64,000 nt of DNA, taken from assembly GCF_009363075.1 (NCBI RefSeq), contig NZ_CP045293.1, forward strand, positions 1,984,001-2,048,000. The letters run 5' to 3'. Below are positions 43,124 through 52,315 of this stretch, piece after piece; position 1 is the stretch's first letter, and every line of letters starts with the position of its first letter. Below the pieces are notes generated by a model, which saw only the letters and a list, made by a program, of their open reading frames with translations, was not told the DNA's origin and did no database searches. The stretch is from Paenibacillus guangzhouensis (GTDB lineage Bacteria; Bacillota; Bacilli; Paenibacillales; Paenibacillaceae). A program made the position numbers and the translations under genes.

Positions 43124-44521
43124 TCAAGAGACTTCGGAAGGCAAGAAGATTTGAACGGTTGTGCCTTCACCCAATTGACTCGTCATCGTTATTTCTCCGT
43201 GATGCAACTTAACAATTTGTTCCGATATCGATAGTCCGAGACCGCTACCGGATGCATGCTGATCAACTTTATAGAACTTATTGAATACATTCGACAATTC
43301 CTCTTCCCCGATTCCCGCCCCCGTATCTTGAACGCGAATGAGGATGCCTCCCGGCGCGGGCTCTGCCTCAACGCGTATACGTCCATAGGGCTCCGTAAAT
43401 TTGAGCGCATTATCAATCAGATTAATCATCACCTGCTTCAACCGATTCAGATCTGCTGTGATACCCGGTAATCGCTCATGAACTTCGATCTCGAACGCTA
43501 TCTTCTGTCGTTCAGCCCTTGGAGCAAGCTGCTTTCCGATTTGGTGTAACAATTCAGATACTTGAACAGGGATCCGATGAAGCGTCAGTCTACCGTTGTC
43601 CAATTTTGCAAAATCCAGCAATTCGTCGACCATTTCCGTTAACCGATCACTTTCCGATTCAATAATATCAAGGCCTTCATGAAGGAGCGGATTACTCCCT
43701 CTACCATTGGATTTCAGCGTAATGACCCAACCTTTGATCGAGGTTAGAGGCGTTCTTAGCTCATGGGATACGGAGGATATGAAATCATTTTTGAGTTTCT
43801 CATTCTGAACGACTTTGGAGGCCATCATATTCAGTGTCTTCGCAAGCGAACCCAGTTCATCGCGATATCGTATATGCGCTCTTGCTGTGAAATCCCCTTC
43901 AGTCATGCGATCCGCCGCGCGTTTCAGATCTTTGACGGACTTCGTAATTGTACGCGACAAGAACAAGCTAAGCAGCGCTACCATAGCAATGACGATGATT
44001 CCGATGACCATAAGAAGGATCATGATCTGGTTCACAGTACGATTCGTCTCAGTCAAAGAAGTGGCGAATCGCACGATGCCAACGGTGTTATCCTGAGCAA
44101 CGAGGGGGTATGAGACAGCCAGGATGGGTTCCTCCGTAACAGGATCTCTACCCTTCCAATGACCGACGATGCCTTGCGATGCGTCTCGTACATCTTGAGA
44201 TGAGACCATGGATATAGAACTCGGTAATCCTGTGGAGTCTTGAAGAAGCTCCCCTGAAGTCGAGATGATCTGGACTTGTGCACCGGAATTTTGCGCGAAC
44301 CCACGTAACAGTCGCTCCGATTGCTCCGCGAGGTCCTCATCTGCAAAATATTGTTGAAAAAAAGAAGCGGATAGTTCCCCTTGATTCATAAGAATCCGCT
44401 CGACATTATGTTGGTAGTAATAATTCACCACGACCATGAGGAAAATTTCTAAGATCAGCACGGTAATACATGTTACTAAGAGATAGCTGCCAACTAATCT
44501 TCGCTGAATACTCAAGTTCAT
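43124..44521 (-). CDS. Membrane sensor histidine kinase
   Basis: A 465-residue kinase of the PhoR/ResE type. Two membrane segments (about residues 9-33 and 165-190) bracket an extracellular domain of about 130 residues; a HAMP domain follows (195-245), then HisKA with SSVSHELRTPLTSIKGWV (His near 255) and HATPase_c with NLIDNALKF, DTGAGI and GSGLGLSI. The response regulator gene just upstream overlaps it by ATGA. It probably senses an envelope signal and controls its own operon, including two cell-wall polymerases. Confidence 0.92.
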   Translation of the reverse strand: MNLSIQRRLVGSYLLVTCITVLILEIFLMVVVNYYYQHNVERILMNQGELSASFFQQYFADEDLAEQSERLLRGFAQNSGAQVQIISTSGELLQDSTGLPSSISMVSSQDVRDASQGIVGHWKGRDPVTEEPILAVSYPLVAQDNTVGIVRFATSLTETNRTVNQIMILLMVIGIIVIAMVALLSLFLSRTITKSVKDLKRAADRMTEGDFTARAHIRYRDELGSLAKTLNMMASKVVQNEKLKNDFISSVSHELRTPLTSIKGWVITLKSNGRGSNPLLHEGLDIIESESDRLTEMVDELLDFAKLDNGRLTLHRIPVQVSELLHQIGKQLAPRAERQKIAFEIEVHERLPGITADLNRLKQVMINLIDNALKFTEPYGRIRVEAEPAPGGILIRVQDTGAGIGEEELSNVFNKFYKVDQHASGSGLGLSISEQIVKLHHGEITMTSQLGEGTTVQIFLPSEVS

Positions 44522-45225
44522 GGACCTTCCTTCCTAAATCGATATCCGAGTCCCCATACGGTCTCGATCCAATACGGCTTGGAACCATCGTCTTCGATCT
44601 TCTCTCTCAGTTTGCGGACGTGAACATCGACCGTCTTCGGATCACCCATATAATCATCCCCCCAGACGAGATTCAACAATTCGTCTCGGGATAATGCCGT
44701 ATCCGGATGTTCGAGAAAAGCTTTGATCATGTGGAATTCCTTCGGCGTCGTCTCAATCGCGATATCATGTTTGTACAGCTTGTTCGCAATCATATCAATT
44801 CGGATCGGTCCGGCTTGAAGCACTTGCCTCTGGGGCTGCGCAGTTAACTGCATGCGACGCATGATCGCCTTAATTCGGGCTACCAGCTCCAGCGGGTTGA
44901 ACGGTTTGACGATATAATCGTCCGCCCCCATTTCCAATCCCTTGATCTTATCCAGATCTTGACCACGTGCCGTAAGGAACAAGATGACGATACTAGGATC
45001 AATCTCCCGTAATCTTCGACATACTTCATATCCATCGATATCCGGCAGCATAATGTCCAATACGACAATATCGGGTCTGACCGATTCAAAGCTCTGTATT
45101 GCTGCTTCTCCCGTAGAAGCCTCATGCACCTCAAATTCATGATTGATTAAATTAATCGTTACAAATCGTCTAATATTCGAGTCATCTTCTACGACAAGAA
45201 CTTGATTCATCTTCGATGTATTCAT
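44518..45225 (-). CDS. OmpR/PhoB-type response regulator
   Basis: A 235-residue regulator. The receiver domain has the acidic pair VVEDD, the phosphorylated Asp in VVLDIMLPDIDGYEV (about residue 57), the Thr in LFLTARGQ and the Lys in YIVKPFNP. A winged-helix DNA-binding domain follows (about 130-230: TPKEFHMIKAFLEHP, VDVHVRKLREKI, ETVWGLGYRF). The ATG at 45225 follows CAGGAGGG. It is the first gene of the operon RR-HK-lipoprotein-FtsW-RodA. Confidence 0.93.
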   Translation of the reverse strand: MNTSKMNQVLVVEDDSNIRRFVTINLINHEFEVHEASTGEAAIQSFESVRPDIVVLDIMLPDIDGYEVCRRLREIDPSIVILFLTARGQDLDKIKGLEMGADDYIVKPFNPLELVARIKAIMRRMQLTAQPQRQVLQAGPIRIDMIANKLYKHDIAIETTPKEFHMIKAFLEHPDTALSRDELLNLVWGDDYMGDPKTVDVHVRKLREKIEDDGSKPYWIETVWGLGYRFRKEGP

Positions 45226-45275
45226 AAGATCCCTCCTGTCCCATTCCCATCTCCATAGCAGTGCTGTTATTTATC

Positions 45276-45485
45276 TTATAATTGCTCAACTTCTACACAC
45301 TGTACGATCTTCATATATCGAATTTTGTACTCTGCCTTGTTGGCCTCTCCATTAGGGTCTTTGCGTTCGATCATCTTGATCAGATCAGTCATGCGATAAT
45401 TCGATTCCACGACAATCTTAATCGCAACTTCATGTCGGCTCAAATTTCGGATGGTTCGCGCCAGCGAATTTACCGAAGAACCATA
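45276..45485 (-). pseudogene. Small conserved-looking frame without a start
   Basis: On the minus strand a frame of about 69 codons ends at 45276 and reads like a real protein tail: VAIKIVVESNYRMTDLIKMI then ERKDPNGEANKAEY. It is open back to a TAG at 45488, but it holds no ATG or GTG with a ribosome site before its main body. An ATG in another frame lies just upstream (around 45484), so a frameshift or deletion is likely. I do not recognise the family. Confidence 0.4.
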
Positions 45486-45573
45486 CTAGGTCTCAATCCT
45501 AGTTGTTGTTGTTTAGTTCCAACATCATGTCATCCAACTCCTTGTACTATACTGCATTTTATTTGTGAACGCC

Positions 45574-45599
45574 AAAAAAGCCCTCCTATAAAAGAGGGC
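45574..45599 (-). terminator. Terminator downstream of the large sugar-uptake operon
   Basis: GCCCTC (45580-45585) and GAGGGC (45594-45599) with an 8-nt loop are followed on the minus strand by six Ts. It lies about 440 bp after the last permease gene of the 58.5-46.0-kb operon and could end that transcript. Confidence 0.7.
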
Positions 45600-45750
45600 A
45601 CGAAGCTCATATCCGATGTTGATACAGCCCACATGTCAAACAAACCTAGCTGCTGGGAGCACCCTTAGCACGGAACTCTTCCTCTGAACAGGTTTTTTAT
45701 ACATACAACTTCGACTCGGACTGCTATCCGTTACCATGTTCCCTAGAGGG

Positions 45751-46034
45751 CTTATAAAAGCATCTCAAGAGGTCGTCCTGAAAGAAGTGGAACCGCTGAC
45801 CGGCAAAAGATATCCATGACTCGATTTCCTGAACTCTTCCGGGAATTGGATGCCCATCTCTCAAGCTACGGTCAATCTTCTTTATCCAAAATGGTGCTGT
45901 GGTATGGTTGTGATCAATATGAGAATGAGATGGATATCGAAGTGGGGCGTGGGCTAAAGGAACCGATACCTGAAACCTCGCAGGTGGCCGGTGCACAATC
46001 GCTCACATCGGAATTGACCTCCTCCTCACTCTAA
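45751..46034 (+). pseudogene. Decayed GyrI-like effector-binding domain
   Basis: Plus-strand frames carry the pieces SQEVVLKEVEPLTG (frame ending at a TGA at 45817) and, in another frame from 45816, TRFPELFRELDAHL, LWYGCDQYENEMDIEVGRGL and KEPIPET. Together they resemble the GyrI-like ligand domain found at the end of MerR and AraC regulators, with a frameshift and no DNA-binding part. The rest of the gene is lost. The stretch 45600-45750 in front shows no other feature. Confidence 0.5.
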
Positions 46035-46036
46035 CA

Positions 46037-46924
46037 CTAGCCTTTGACAGCGCCAATCGTAATGCCTTTAATAAGATATTTTTGAAAAAACGGGTACATG
46101 GCGATCATCGGCAGCACGCCGACTACCGCGATTGCCATCTTGACAGTCGTGCTGGGCAAATTCGCCCCCGCCTCGCCTAACTGAGCATTAAACTTGCTTT
46201 CGGTTAAAAACTGAATGTCCGTCAGCATGCGATTCAGTATATTCTGAATGCTGAAGAGCCGGGAATCCGTCACATAGATCATGCCGTTAAACCAGTCGTT
46301 CCAATAAGTGATCGTCTGAATCAGACCGACAGTCGCGACGATTGGCATTGACAATGGAATAATGATTCTCCAGAAAATTTTGAATTCCCCTGCGCCATCA
46401 ATCTGTGCCGCTTCGATCAAAGCAGGCGGAATCGTCGTCATGAAAAACGTCCGCATGAGCAGCACGTTGAAGCCATTCATCAGTAAGCCAGGGACAATAA
46501 GCGCCCAAATCGTATTTTTGATATTGAGATATTGCACATAAATCAAGTAGGTTGGTGTCAGCCCGCCGTTAAACAACAGAGTAAAAAACACGAGAAACGC
46601 TACCGTGTTGCGCCATGGAACCCCTTGCCTGGACATCGGGTAAGCGAGCATCGCAGTCATTAGCAGACTCGCTGCTGTTCCAAAGACCGTAATGAACACC
46701 GTTACCCCATAGGAACGGACGAGCTGTTGCGAATGATGCCATAAGTAGCGGTACGCTTCCACTCCGAATTTATCGGGAAAAAAGGTGTATCCCTGCCGCA
46801 GTATCGAGCCTTCGTCCGATACAGACGAGATGACGAGCAGCAGGAAGGGTAGCAGACAGGCCGCCGCAAGAGCCAGCATCGGCAGATGAAGCCAGATTTG
46901 TTTTCCTTGATTGGACGTATTCAT
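46037..46924 (-). CDS. Carbohydrate ABC transporter permease (YtcP/LplC type)
   Basis: An inner-membrane permease of 295 residues with six hydrophobic segments and the EAA loop that contacts the ATPase: EAAQIDGAGEFKIFWRIIIP (about residues 188-207). The ending YPFFQKYLIKGITIGAVKG is diagnostic of the LplC/YtcP branch. I chose the ATG at 46924 with GGAG upstream. It pairs with the LplB-type permease before it and the lipoprotein at 50.7 kb. No ATPase is encoded in the operon, as usual in this branch, where a shared MsmX-type ATPase serves. Confidence 0.92.
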   Translation of the reverse strand: MNTSNQGKQIWLHLPMLALAAACLLPFLLLVISSVSDEGSILRQGYTFFPDKFGVEAYRYLWHHSQQLVRSYGVTVFITVFGTAASLLMTAMLAYPMSRQGVPWRNTVAFLVFFTLLFNGGLTPTYLIYVQYLNIKNTIWALIVPGLLMNGFNVLLMRTFFMTTIPPALIEAAQIDGAGEFKIFWRIIIPLSMPIVATVGLIQTITYWNDWFNGMIYVTDSRLFSIQNILNRMLTDIQFLTESKFNAQLGEAGANLPSTTVKMAIAVVGVLPMIAMYPFFQKYLIKGITIGAVKG

Positions 46925-46953
46925 GCTTCTCCACTTCACTCCAGTCACACTCC

Positions 46954-47886
46954 TTAGAACAATGCGCTGTCCTTATTGAATTTACGTACCGCGTAATTCG
47001 ATAGCAGAACCAGCACAAAGCCAACTATTGATTGGTACAGCCCTGCGGCTGAAGACATCCCGATATCGCCCAAATTCATAAGTGCCCGATATACATAGGT
47101 GTCGATAACCTGCGTCGTCGAGCTAAGCGCTCCTGAAGCGAGCGGAACTTGATAGAACAGACCAAAATCGGAATAAAAAATTTTGCCGATGGCAAGCAGC
47201 GTCATCATAATGATGATCGGGGACAGCAAGGGCAGTGTAATGCTGCGAATCTGTTGCCACTTCGAGGCGCCGTCGAGTCTGGCCGCTTCATAATATTCCG
47301 GATCAATGCCGATGATCGCCGCCAGGTAGATGACGCACAGGAAACCCGCCCCTTTCCAGAGACTGATTATTGTCAAAATAAATGGCCAGTGTTGCGCCTC
47401 GCTGTACCATGAAATCTCATCCAGCCCGAGGAACGGGAGTACCGTTTTGTTAAGAAAGCCGGTTTCCATACTCAGCAGGGAGTAGGCCAGATAGCTGACG
47501 ATGACCATTGAGATCAGATGAGGCAGCAAGAGCACGCTTTGATAAAACCGTGACATAAACCGACTGCGGATTTCATTCAGCGCGATAGCGATGCCGACCG
47601 CAAAAGTGGTATTCAAAATAATAAAAGCGAAATTATAAAGAATGGTATTGCGTGTAATAATGTACGCATCTTCTGTTTTGAACAAGTATTCGAAATTGCG
47701 CAGGCCAACCCAATCGCTCCCAAGCAGACCTTTCGAGAAATTGTAATCTTTAAAAGCGATTGTCAGCCCGAACATCGGCAAATAGTTGTTAATGAGCAAA
47801 TAAGCCAGGCCCGGAGCCATCATGAGCAGCAGCACGCCGTATTTGCGCACACTGTTCTTGCGGCGGAGCCGGTAGGTCGGTTCCAT
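46954..47886 (-). CDS. Carbohydrate ABC transporter permease (LplB type)
   Basis: A 310-residue permease with six hydrophobic segments, the LplB-type start (LAYLLINNYLPMFGLTIAFK) and the EAA loop YEAARLDGASKWQQIRSITL. The ATG at 47886 follows GGGGAG. It follows the glycoside hydrolase gene directly, within a few bases. Together with the YtcP-type permease it forms the membrane channel of a complex-oligosaccharide importer (rhamnogalacturonan- or lipopolysaccharide-like sugars in relatives). Confidence 0.92.
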   Translation of the reverse strand: MEPTYRLRRKNSVRKYGVLLLMMAPGLAYLLINNYLPMFGLTIAFKDYNFSKGLLGSDWVGLRNFEYLFKTEDAYIITRNTILYNFAFIILNTTFAVGIAIALNEIRSRFMSRFYQSVLLLPHLISMVIVSYLAYSLLSMETGFLNKTVLPFLGLDEISWYSEAQHWPFILTIISLWKGAGFLCVIYLAAIIGIDPEYYEAARLDGASKWQQIRSITLPLLSPIIIMMTLLAIGKIFYSDFGLFYQVPLASGALSSTTQVIDTYVYRALMNLGDIGMSSAAGLYQSIVGFVLVLLSNYAVRKFNKDSALF

Positions 47887-47887
47887 A

Positions 47888-50689
47888 TTACTCCCCGCTT
47901 TCCGCACTTGTTGCTAATGGTTGAATGAGCCGAACCGGGCCGAGCAGGCCGGACGGCTCCTGCTGAACGAACTTGGAGAACCAATCCTGCTGATCCTTGG
48001 CCAGCGTATTCGTCACTTCAATGGTAATATCGTTCATCCCCTGCCGCCAATACTCGGATATTTCCCATACGTAAGGCGCGCACAGCCGAACACCTGCGGA
48101 CTGTCCGTTCACCCACACTTCCGCTGTCTCATATACGCTGCCAAGATCAAGCCATAGTGGACTTAGTGATTTTTCGCCAGTCGTTGGGACGGATGCATTC
48201 GCTGTCGGGTCCAAGATCCCTTGTAGTTGACATTCATACTTGAACGTGCCGGAAAACCGAGGCAGCAGTTCGCGCGCGCTCATATTTTGCAAGTTAGTCA
48301 ATGTTCCCCAGTGCTCGAATGAAGGATACGACTTCGCAGTGGACAGCGACACCTTCCATTCCGCAGGCTCCACGACGCGGCTTGTGTTCACGGACGCTGC
48401 AGCTTCAGCGGATACAGCAGCGACAATTGGTTCAGACGATAACGCAGACCATGCTACCGCAGCCGAAGTGGCGATATGCCCCGCCTTCCTCGGGCGAATC
48501 GGCAGTACGGTTTCATCTCCCGTAGAAACACGGAGCAAAATAACCGACTCGTAAGCGCTGAGCTGCACATCAACTGCAAAACGCTGGGCAGCCCCCTCGC
48601 CAACCGAATCAGCCTGTTCAATCAGATCAACCGGATCGAGGGTATTGCCAAAGGCGTCATAACGCAGCCATACCCCTTCACCAGGGAGGGTGATGCGGGT
48701 CGCAAGCGACTGATCAGGATGCTCATTGAACAGCATCAGCACCTCCAGTCCATCGTGACGGTATTGATAGGTCCGAAGGTAAGACTGCTTCTCACTCGTC
48801 TGCACCTCATACATGCCCCGCTCCCGAAGCATGCCGGACAGCGCAAGCAGCGGCACAGCCTCAACGTTCGACTGCTGCGCCAATGCCTCAAGCTGCTCCG
48901 CATGGGGAACAGCCTGACTTGCCCGCGACGGTAGCGCATCGATGAAGATGACCGTCAAGCCAGAAGCGGCAAGCTCGCCGAGCTTGCTGATCAATTCGAT
49001 CGGCAGCGCCTCGGCATACGGAATAACGAGGCAGCGGTAGCGTTCCTGATGAACCGCCAGTTCCCCTGCCTGTACCGTCGCCTCCAGTAGGATGTCTGCC
49101 GGCAGCACGTCGCAATCGATCTGATGTTGCTGCAGCTCCTTGACCGGCTCCTGGAACAGCATGGAATTGCCTGACCATTCAGCCTCTGCGTGGTAGAGAA
49201 CGGCGGCTGTCGCGATATGCTGCCCATCGTTGAACAGATGACACAACCGGTTCGTATATTGATTGAGCAGGCCGTAATATCTGAACTGCGGGTTATGCCC
49301 CCTCGCATAGAAATGCGGCGGGCAGTCCCAATCGGGGAATTCCTTCTGGGAAAACGCATGTGGCACAAAATGATTGACCCCTCTGACCAGCATATGGTCG
49401 GTCAGCCATTTCATCAGCTTCAACCCTTCCGCCCAGCCGTAAGCGCCGAATATTTCACAGAATGTCCGTCCCTGCTTGCGCGGATCGATATGGCCGAGCG
49501 ATGCGGCCAGCTTGGTCATACCGTAATGAAAGAAGACGCTGTCTGTTTCGCCGCCCATCCAGGAGAAGGACATTTCATCAAATCCGGGCACGATCTGCCA
49601 CAGAACGACATCCAGTCCAGACATATCCTGACCTTCAAGCGCGCGGAAGAAATGTCCGGCTCCGCAGCCCAGTCTGGCGTGGACATTGTTGTCCTCCATC
49701 AGATGACCGATATAGGCGACACCGCGTTCCTGGCACCAGCTTCCGATCCGGCCGCTGAAATGCTCGGCATACAACTTGCTGATCACATTCATATAGGCAT
49801 AGCGGACAGCGAACGTATGCGGCCCTCCCTCATGCCACAGCAAAGGAAGGTGATGCCGCAGGTCGGGACCATACTCCGCTTCAAGCAGTTCCAGCAGATC
49901 ATCCCGCCAAGGCAAAGCCATACTGGCATTGCCCAGACCTGAAGCGTAGTCGTAACCTGTCTTGCTATTATAAAAACCAGGTTCATCTGAGAAAAATCCG
50001 GCGAACGTCTTGCCGAAATCATCTTTATAGCGCGCATAATAGGCTTCGTATACGTTATCGATCAGAATTTGCGTAGATTCGGGCACAATCGGGTTCAAAT
50101 AATCTTTGCGACGTTCATCTCCCCCTTCACGGGTGACGACGAACAGACAGATCGTCCAGTACCCTTCAGGGACGGGCCAGTAAAGCACGCCATCCTGGAC
50201 GGCAGCTCCCAGGTCAATAGGGATAAACTCACCGTCCATCTTGCCTGTGGATGGATCGCGCCTGGCCGCGGCAGCACCGACAGGCCTCGCTCCGTCCAAG
50301 ACCGACCACGGGCGCAACAGGAACGAGGCTTCGGGATCAGGCCCCCTCGCATCGATGCGACGCTCCGACAGAAATTGCCGCTGATGCTCTAGCGGCGCCT
50401 CCTTCACCTTGCCTGTCGCGTTGCCCGTTGGAAAGTGATCATCATCGAATACCCAGATCTGCATGCCATGGCTACGAGCTTCGTCCATAATAATGTCCAT
50501 GTCCCGCCACCATTGCGGGCCTAGCATATCCGGATGCGGTCTAGATTCGACGCATACCGCCCGAATGCTCGCCTTCCGGATACGGGCGAGTTCCTCGCGG
50601 ATGACGCTTTCCTCTTCTCCGCGCTGCCAGAGGAACGGCAAGATATAGTTCCGTTCCTCACCACTCAGCAATTGTTGCAGCTTGCTCAT
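47888..50689 (-). CDS. Large glycoside hydrolase, GH106-like (alpha-L-rhamnosidase-type)
   Basis: A protein of 933 residues without a signal peptide, so probably cytoplasmic. The N-terminal catalytic barrel has VWVFDDDHFPTGNA, FSDEPGFYNS and GHLMEDNNVHARLG; a central domain (about 460-640) is of glutamine-amidotransferase-like shape; a C-terminal jelly-roll domain carries DLGSVYETAEVWVNGQSAGV. This architecture matches GH106-type alpha-L-rhamnosidases and unassigned relatives. The start at 50689 has GGAGG and overlaps the upstream stop (ATGA). It likely acts on imported oligosaccharides; that it releases rhamnose is inference, supported by the rhamnose operon nearby. Confidence 0.82.
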   Translation of the reverse strand: MSKLQQLLSGEERNYILPFLWQRGEEESVIREELARIRKASIRAVCVESRPHPDMLGPQWWRDMDIIMDEARSHGMQIWVFDDDHFPTGNATGKVKEAPLEHQRQFLSERRIDARGPDPEASFLLRPWSVLDGARPVGAAAARRDPSTGKMDGEFIPIDLGAAVQDGVLYWPVPEGYWTICLFVVTREGGDERRKDYLNPIVPESTQILIDNVYEAYYARYKDDFGKTFAGFFSDEPGFYNSKTGYDYASGLGNASMALPWRDDLLELLEAEYGPDLRHHLPLLWHEGGPHTFAVRYAYMNVISKLYAEHFSGRIGSWCQERGVAYIGHLMEDNNVHARLGCGAGHFFRALEGQDMSGLDVVLWQIVPGFDEMSFSWMGGETDSVFFHYGMTKLAASLGHIDPRKQGRTFCEIFGAYGWAEGLKLMKWLTDHMLVRGVNHFVPHAFSQKEFPDWDCPPHFYARGHNPQFRYYGLLNQYTNRLCHLFNDGQHIATAAVLYHAEAEWSGNSMLFQEPVKELQQHQIDCDVLPADILLEATVQAGELAVHQERYRCLVIPYAEALPIELISKLGELAASGLTVIFIDALPSRASQAVPHAEQLEALAQQSNVEAVPLLALSGMLRERGMYEVQTSEKQSYLRTYQYRHDGLEVLMLFNEHPDQSLATRITLPGEGVWLRYDAFGNTLDPVDLIEQADSVGEGAAQRFAVDVQLSAYESVILLRVSTGDETVLPIRPRKAGHIATSAAVAWSALSSEPIVAAVSAEAAASVNTSRVVEPAEWKVSLSTAKSYPSFEHWGTLTNLQNMSARELLPRFSGTFKYECQLQGILDPTANASVPTTGEKSLSPLWLDLGSVYETAEVWVNGQSAGVRLCAPYVWEISEYWRQGMNDITIEVTNTLAKDQQDWFSKFVQQEPSGLLGPVRLIQPLATSAESGE

Positions 50690-52209
50690 CGCACACCCTC
50701 CGACTTCGCCCATTCATCCAATTGCCGCTGTTTCTCAGCAATGACTTTATCGATACCCGCAGCTTTAAGCTTTTCAATTAATTTCGGAAGCTCTTTGTCA
50801 GGGTCTACTGCGCCTGTTTCAAGCACCAGATAATATTGCGATAACACGTTGGAGACGGCAGCGATTTCTGTCTTGACCGATTCAGAGTCCATCGTAAAAC
50901 CCATCGCCTTCGATTTAACCGCTTGTTCGTTGAACTCCTTCGTCTTCTGCCAGATTTCAGGGTCCTCCCCTTCAAATACGTAAGCGAGGAACTGATTGCC
51001 GAACAGCCAGCTCATATTCAGGTTATAGCCGTTCGTCAACATCGTTACGCCTTCAGGGTACTTGATGATGTTATCGGATACTTTGACATAGTGTTTGCCC
51101 TCAATGCCCCAATCTATCAGATTGACCAATTCAGCATCCCCGTACAACAGGTCGAGGAACTTCATCGACGCTGCCGGATTTTCCGCTTGCCGTGGTATTC
51201 CCCACATGATGTTCAGCGTATCATCTGTGATGGATACCGGTGACGATAGTGTAGCGCTGATCATCTCTTTGCCTATCGATCTGGATTCTTGGGCGTCAAA
51301 GCCCGGCTTCAACTTCGACAGGTAACCGAACGCCCGGTCGGCCTTTATCAGTTCAATCTGGCTGGACTTGTTCGTCGAGGCTTCCTTCATCAGATAACCA
51401 GCCTCATACCAGCCCCTCACACGCTTCAGCAGCGCTGCATACTCGGGGGACTCATAGCTGTTCACCAACTGAAGTTCGTTATCATAATTAGGAAGAACGC
51501 CAAATCCATTGTTCAAACCGTCATACCAGCTGTACCCGGTCAGATATGAGAAGCCTACCCCACTCGGGATGAGCGGAGTGATGTTCGGCTCGTTCTTCTT
51601 AATAATCTTGAGCGCTGCTTCAACATCATCCAGCGTGCGGATAGCGCTTGCATCGATGCCATATTTGTCAGCCAAGTCCTTACGCATTGTAAAACCGTTG
51701 GCTGCCGCTAAATCTCGGACCGGTGTAACACCGTAGATTTTGCCGCCCACCTTGCTTGCGTTCAAATATACGGGATCGAGCGCCTTCCTGATATTGCTGC
51801 CATATTCCTCAAGCAGCTCATCCAGCGGCAGCAGTTGGCCTCTGGACACCTGCGAACTGTAGCCGAAAGGCGAACCGACCACGATCAGATCCAGTTTCTC
51901 GTTGCTTGTCAGCATCAGATTGACCTGCTGGGCATATGCACCATAGTTGATTGGCATCAAATTGACCGAAACATTGATTTTTTCCTTTGTAATTTTGTTA
52001 ATTTCCTCTTCTACTGCCTTCATATCAGGCGGCGTACCAGCCACACTCAAAAAAGCGACGTTCAATACGTCGATTTTCTCTGATTTGCCTGTCGGCCCTT
52101 TCGCTTCAGAGTCGTTCCCCAACTTTTTTTCTCCTCCATTGGAACCGCATGCAGACAAAAGCAGCATCACGATGGCTAAACTGATGGACAACCATGCTTT
52201 CTTGCTCAT
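50686..52209 (-). CDS. Sugar ABC transporter solute-binding lipoprotein
   Basis: A lipoprotein of 507 residues. The signal ends in LLLSACGSNGG (lipobox LSAC), followed by a family 1 solute-binding fold of the LplA/DUF3502 type (INYGAYAQQVNLMLTSNEKL, YGVTPVRDLA, ILSSP-like VSITDDTLNIMWGIPRQAE). The ATG at 52209 with GGGGGGAG is chosen; the frame upstream to 52389 overlaps the AraC-type regulator gene and is not coding. It delivers an oligosaccharide to the two permeases. Confidence 0.92.
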   Translation of the reverse strand: MSKKAWLSISLAIVMLLLSACGSNGGEKKLGNDSEAKGPTGKSEKIDVLNVAFLSVAGTPPDMKAVEEEINKITKEKINVSVNLMPINYGAYAQQVNLMLTSNEKLDLIVVGSPFGYSSQVSRGQLLPLDELLEEYGSNIRKALDPVYLNASKVGGKIYGVTPVRDLAAANGFTMRKDLADKYGIDASAIRTLDDVEAALKIIKKNEPNITPLIPSGVGFSYLTGYSWYDGLNNGFGVLPNYDNELQLVNSYESPEYAALLKRVRGWYEAGYLMKEASTNKSSQIELIKADRAFGYLSKLKPGFDAQESRSIGKEMISATLSSPVSITDDTLNIMWGIPRQAENPAASMKFLDLLYGDAELVNLIDWGIEGKHYVKVSDNIIKYPEGVTMLTNGYNLNMSWLFGNQFLAYVFEGEDPEIWQKTKEFNEQAVKSKAMGFTMDSESVKTEIAAVSNVLSQYYLVLETGAVDPDKELPKLIEKLKAAGIDKVIAEKQRQLDEWAKSEGVR

Positions 52210-52315
52210 TGTGCTCCCCCCTGGCTTCATTATTTGACTTTGGCGATTGGCTTCCTTAGAGCTTTCTTCAGCCTTCTCCTGCCATTGTAGCCGTATGAGT
52301 GACCTGCCTTCCGCT

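Noticed and set aside
45282-45668. Plus-strand frame of 128 codons in the 45.3-45.7-kb region
   Set aside because: It lies opposite a better protein-like frame and crosses a terminator; composition is not protein-like.
49190-49942. Plus-strand frame of 250 codons opposite the GH106-like gene
   Set aside because: Antisense shadow of a GC-rich coding region; the minus-strand frame has clear motifs and coupled start.
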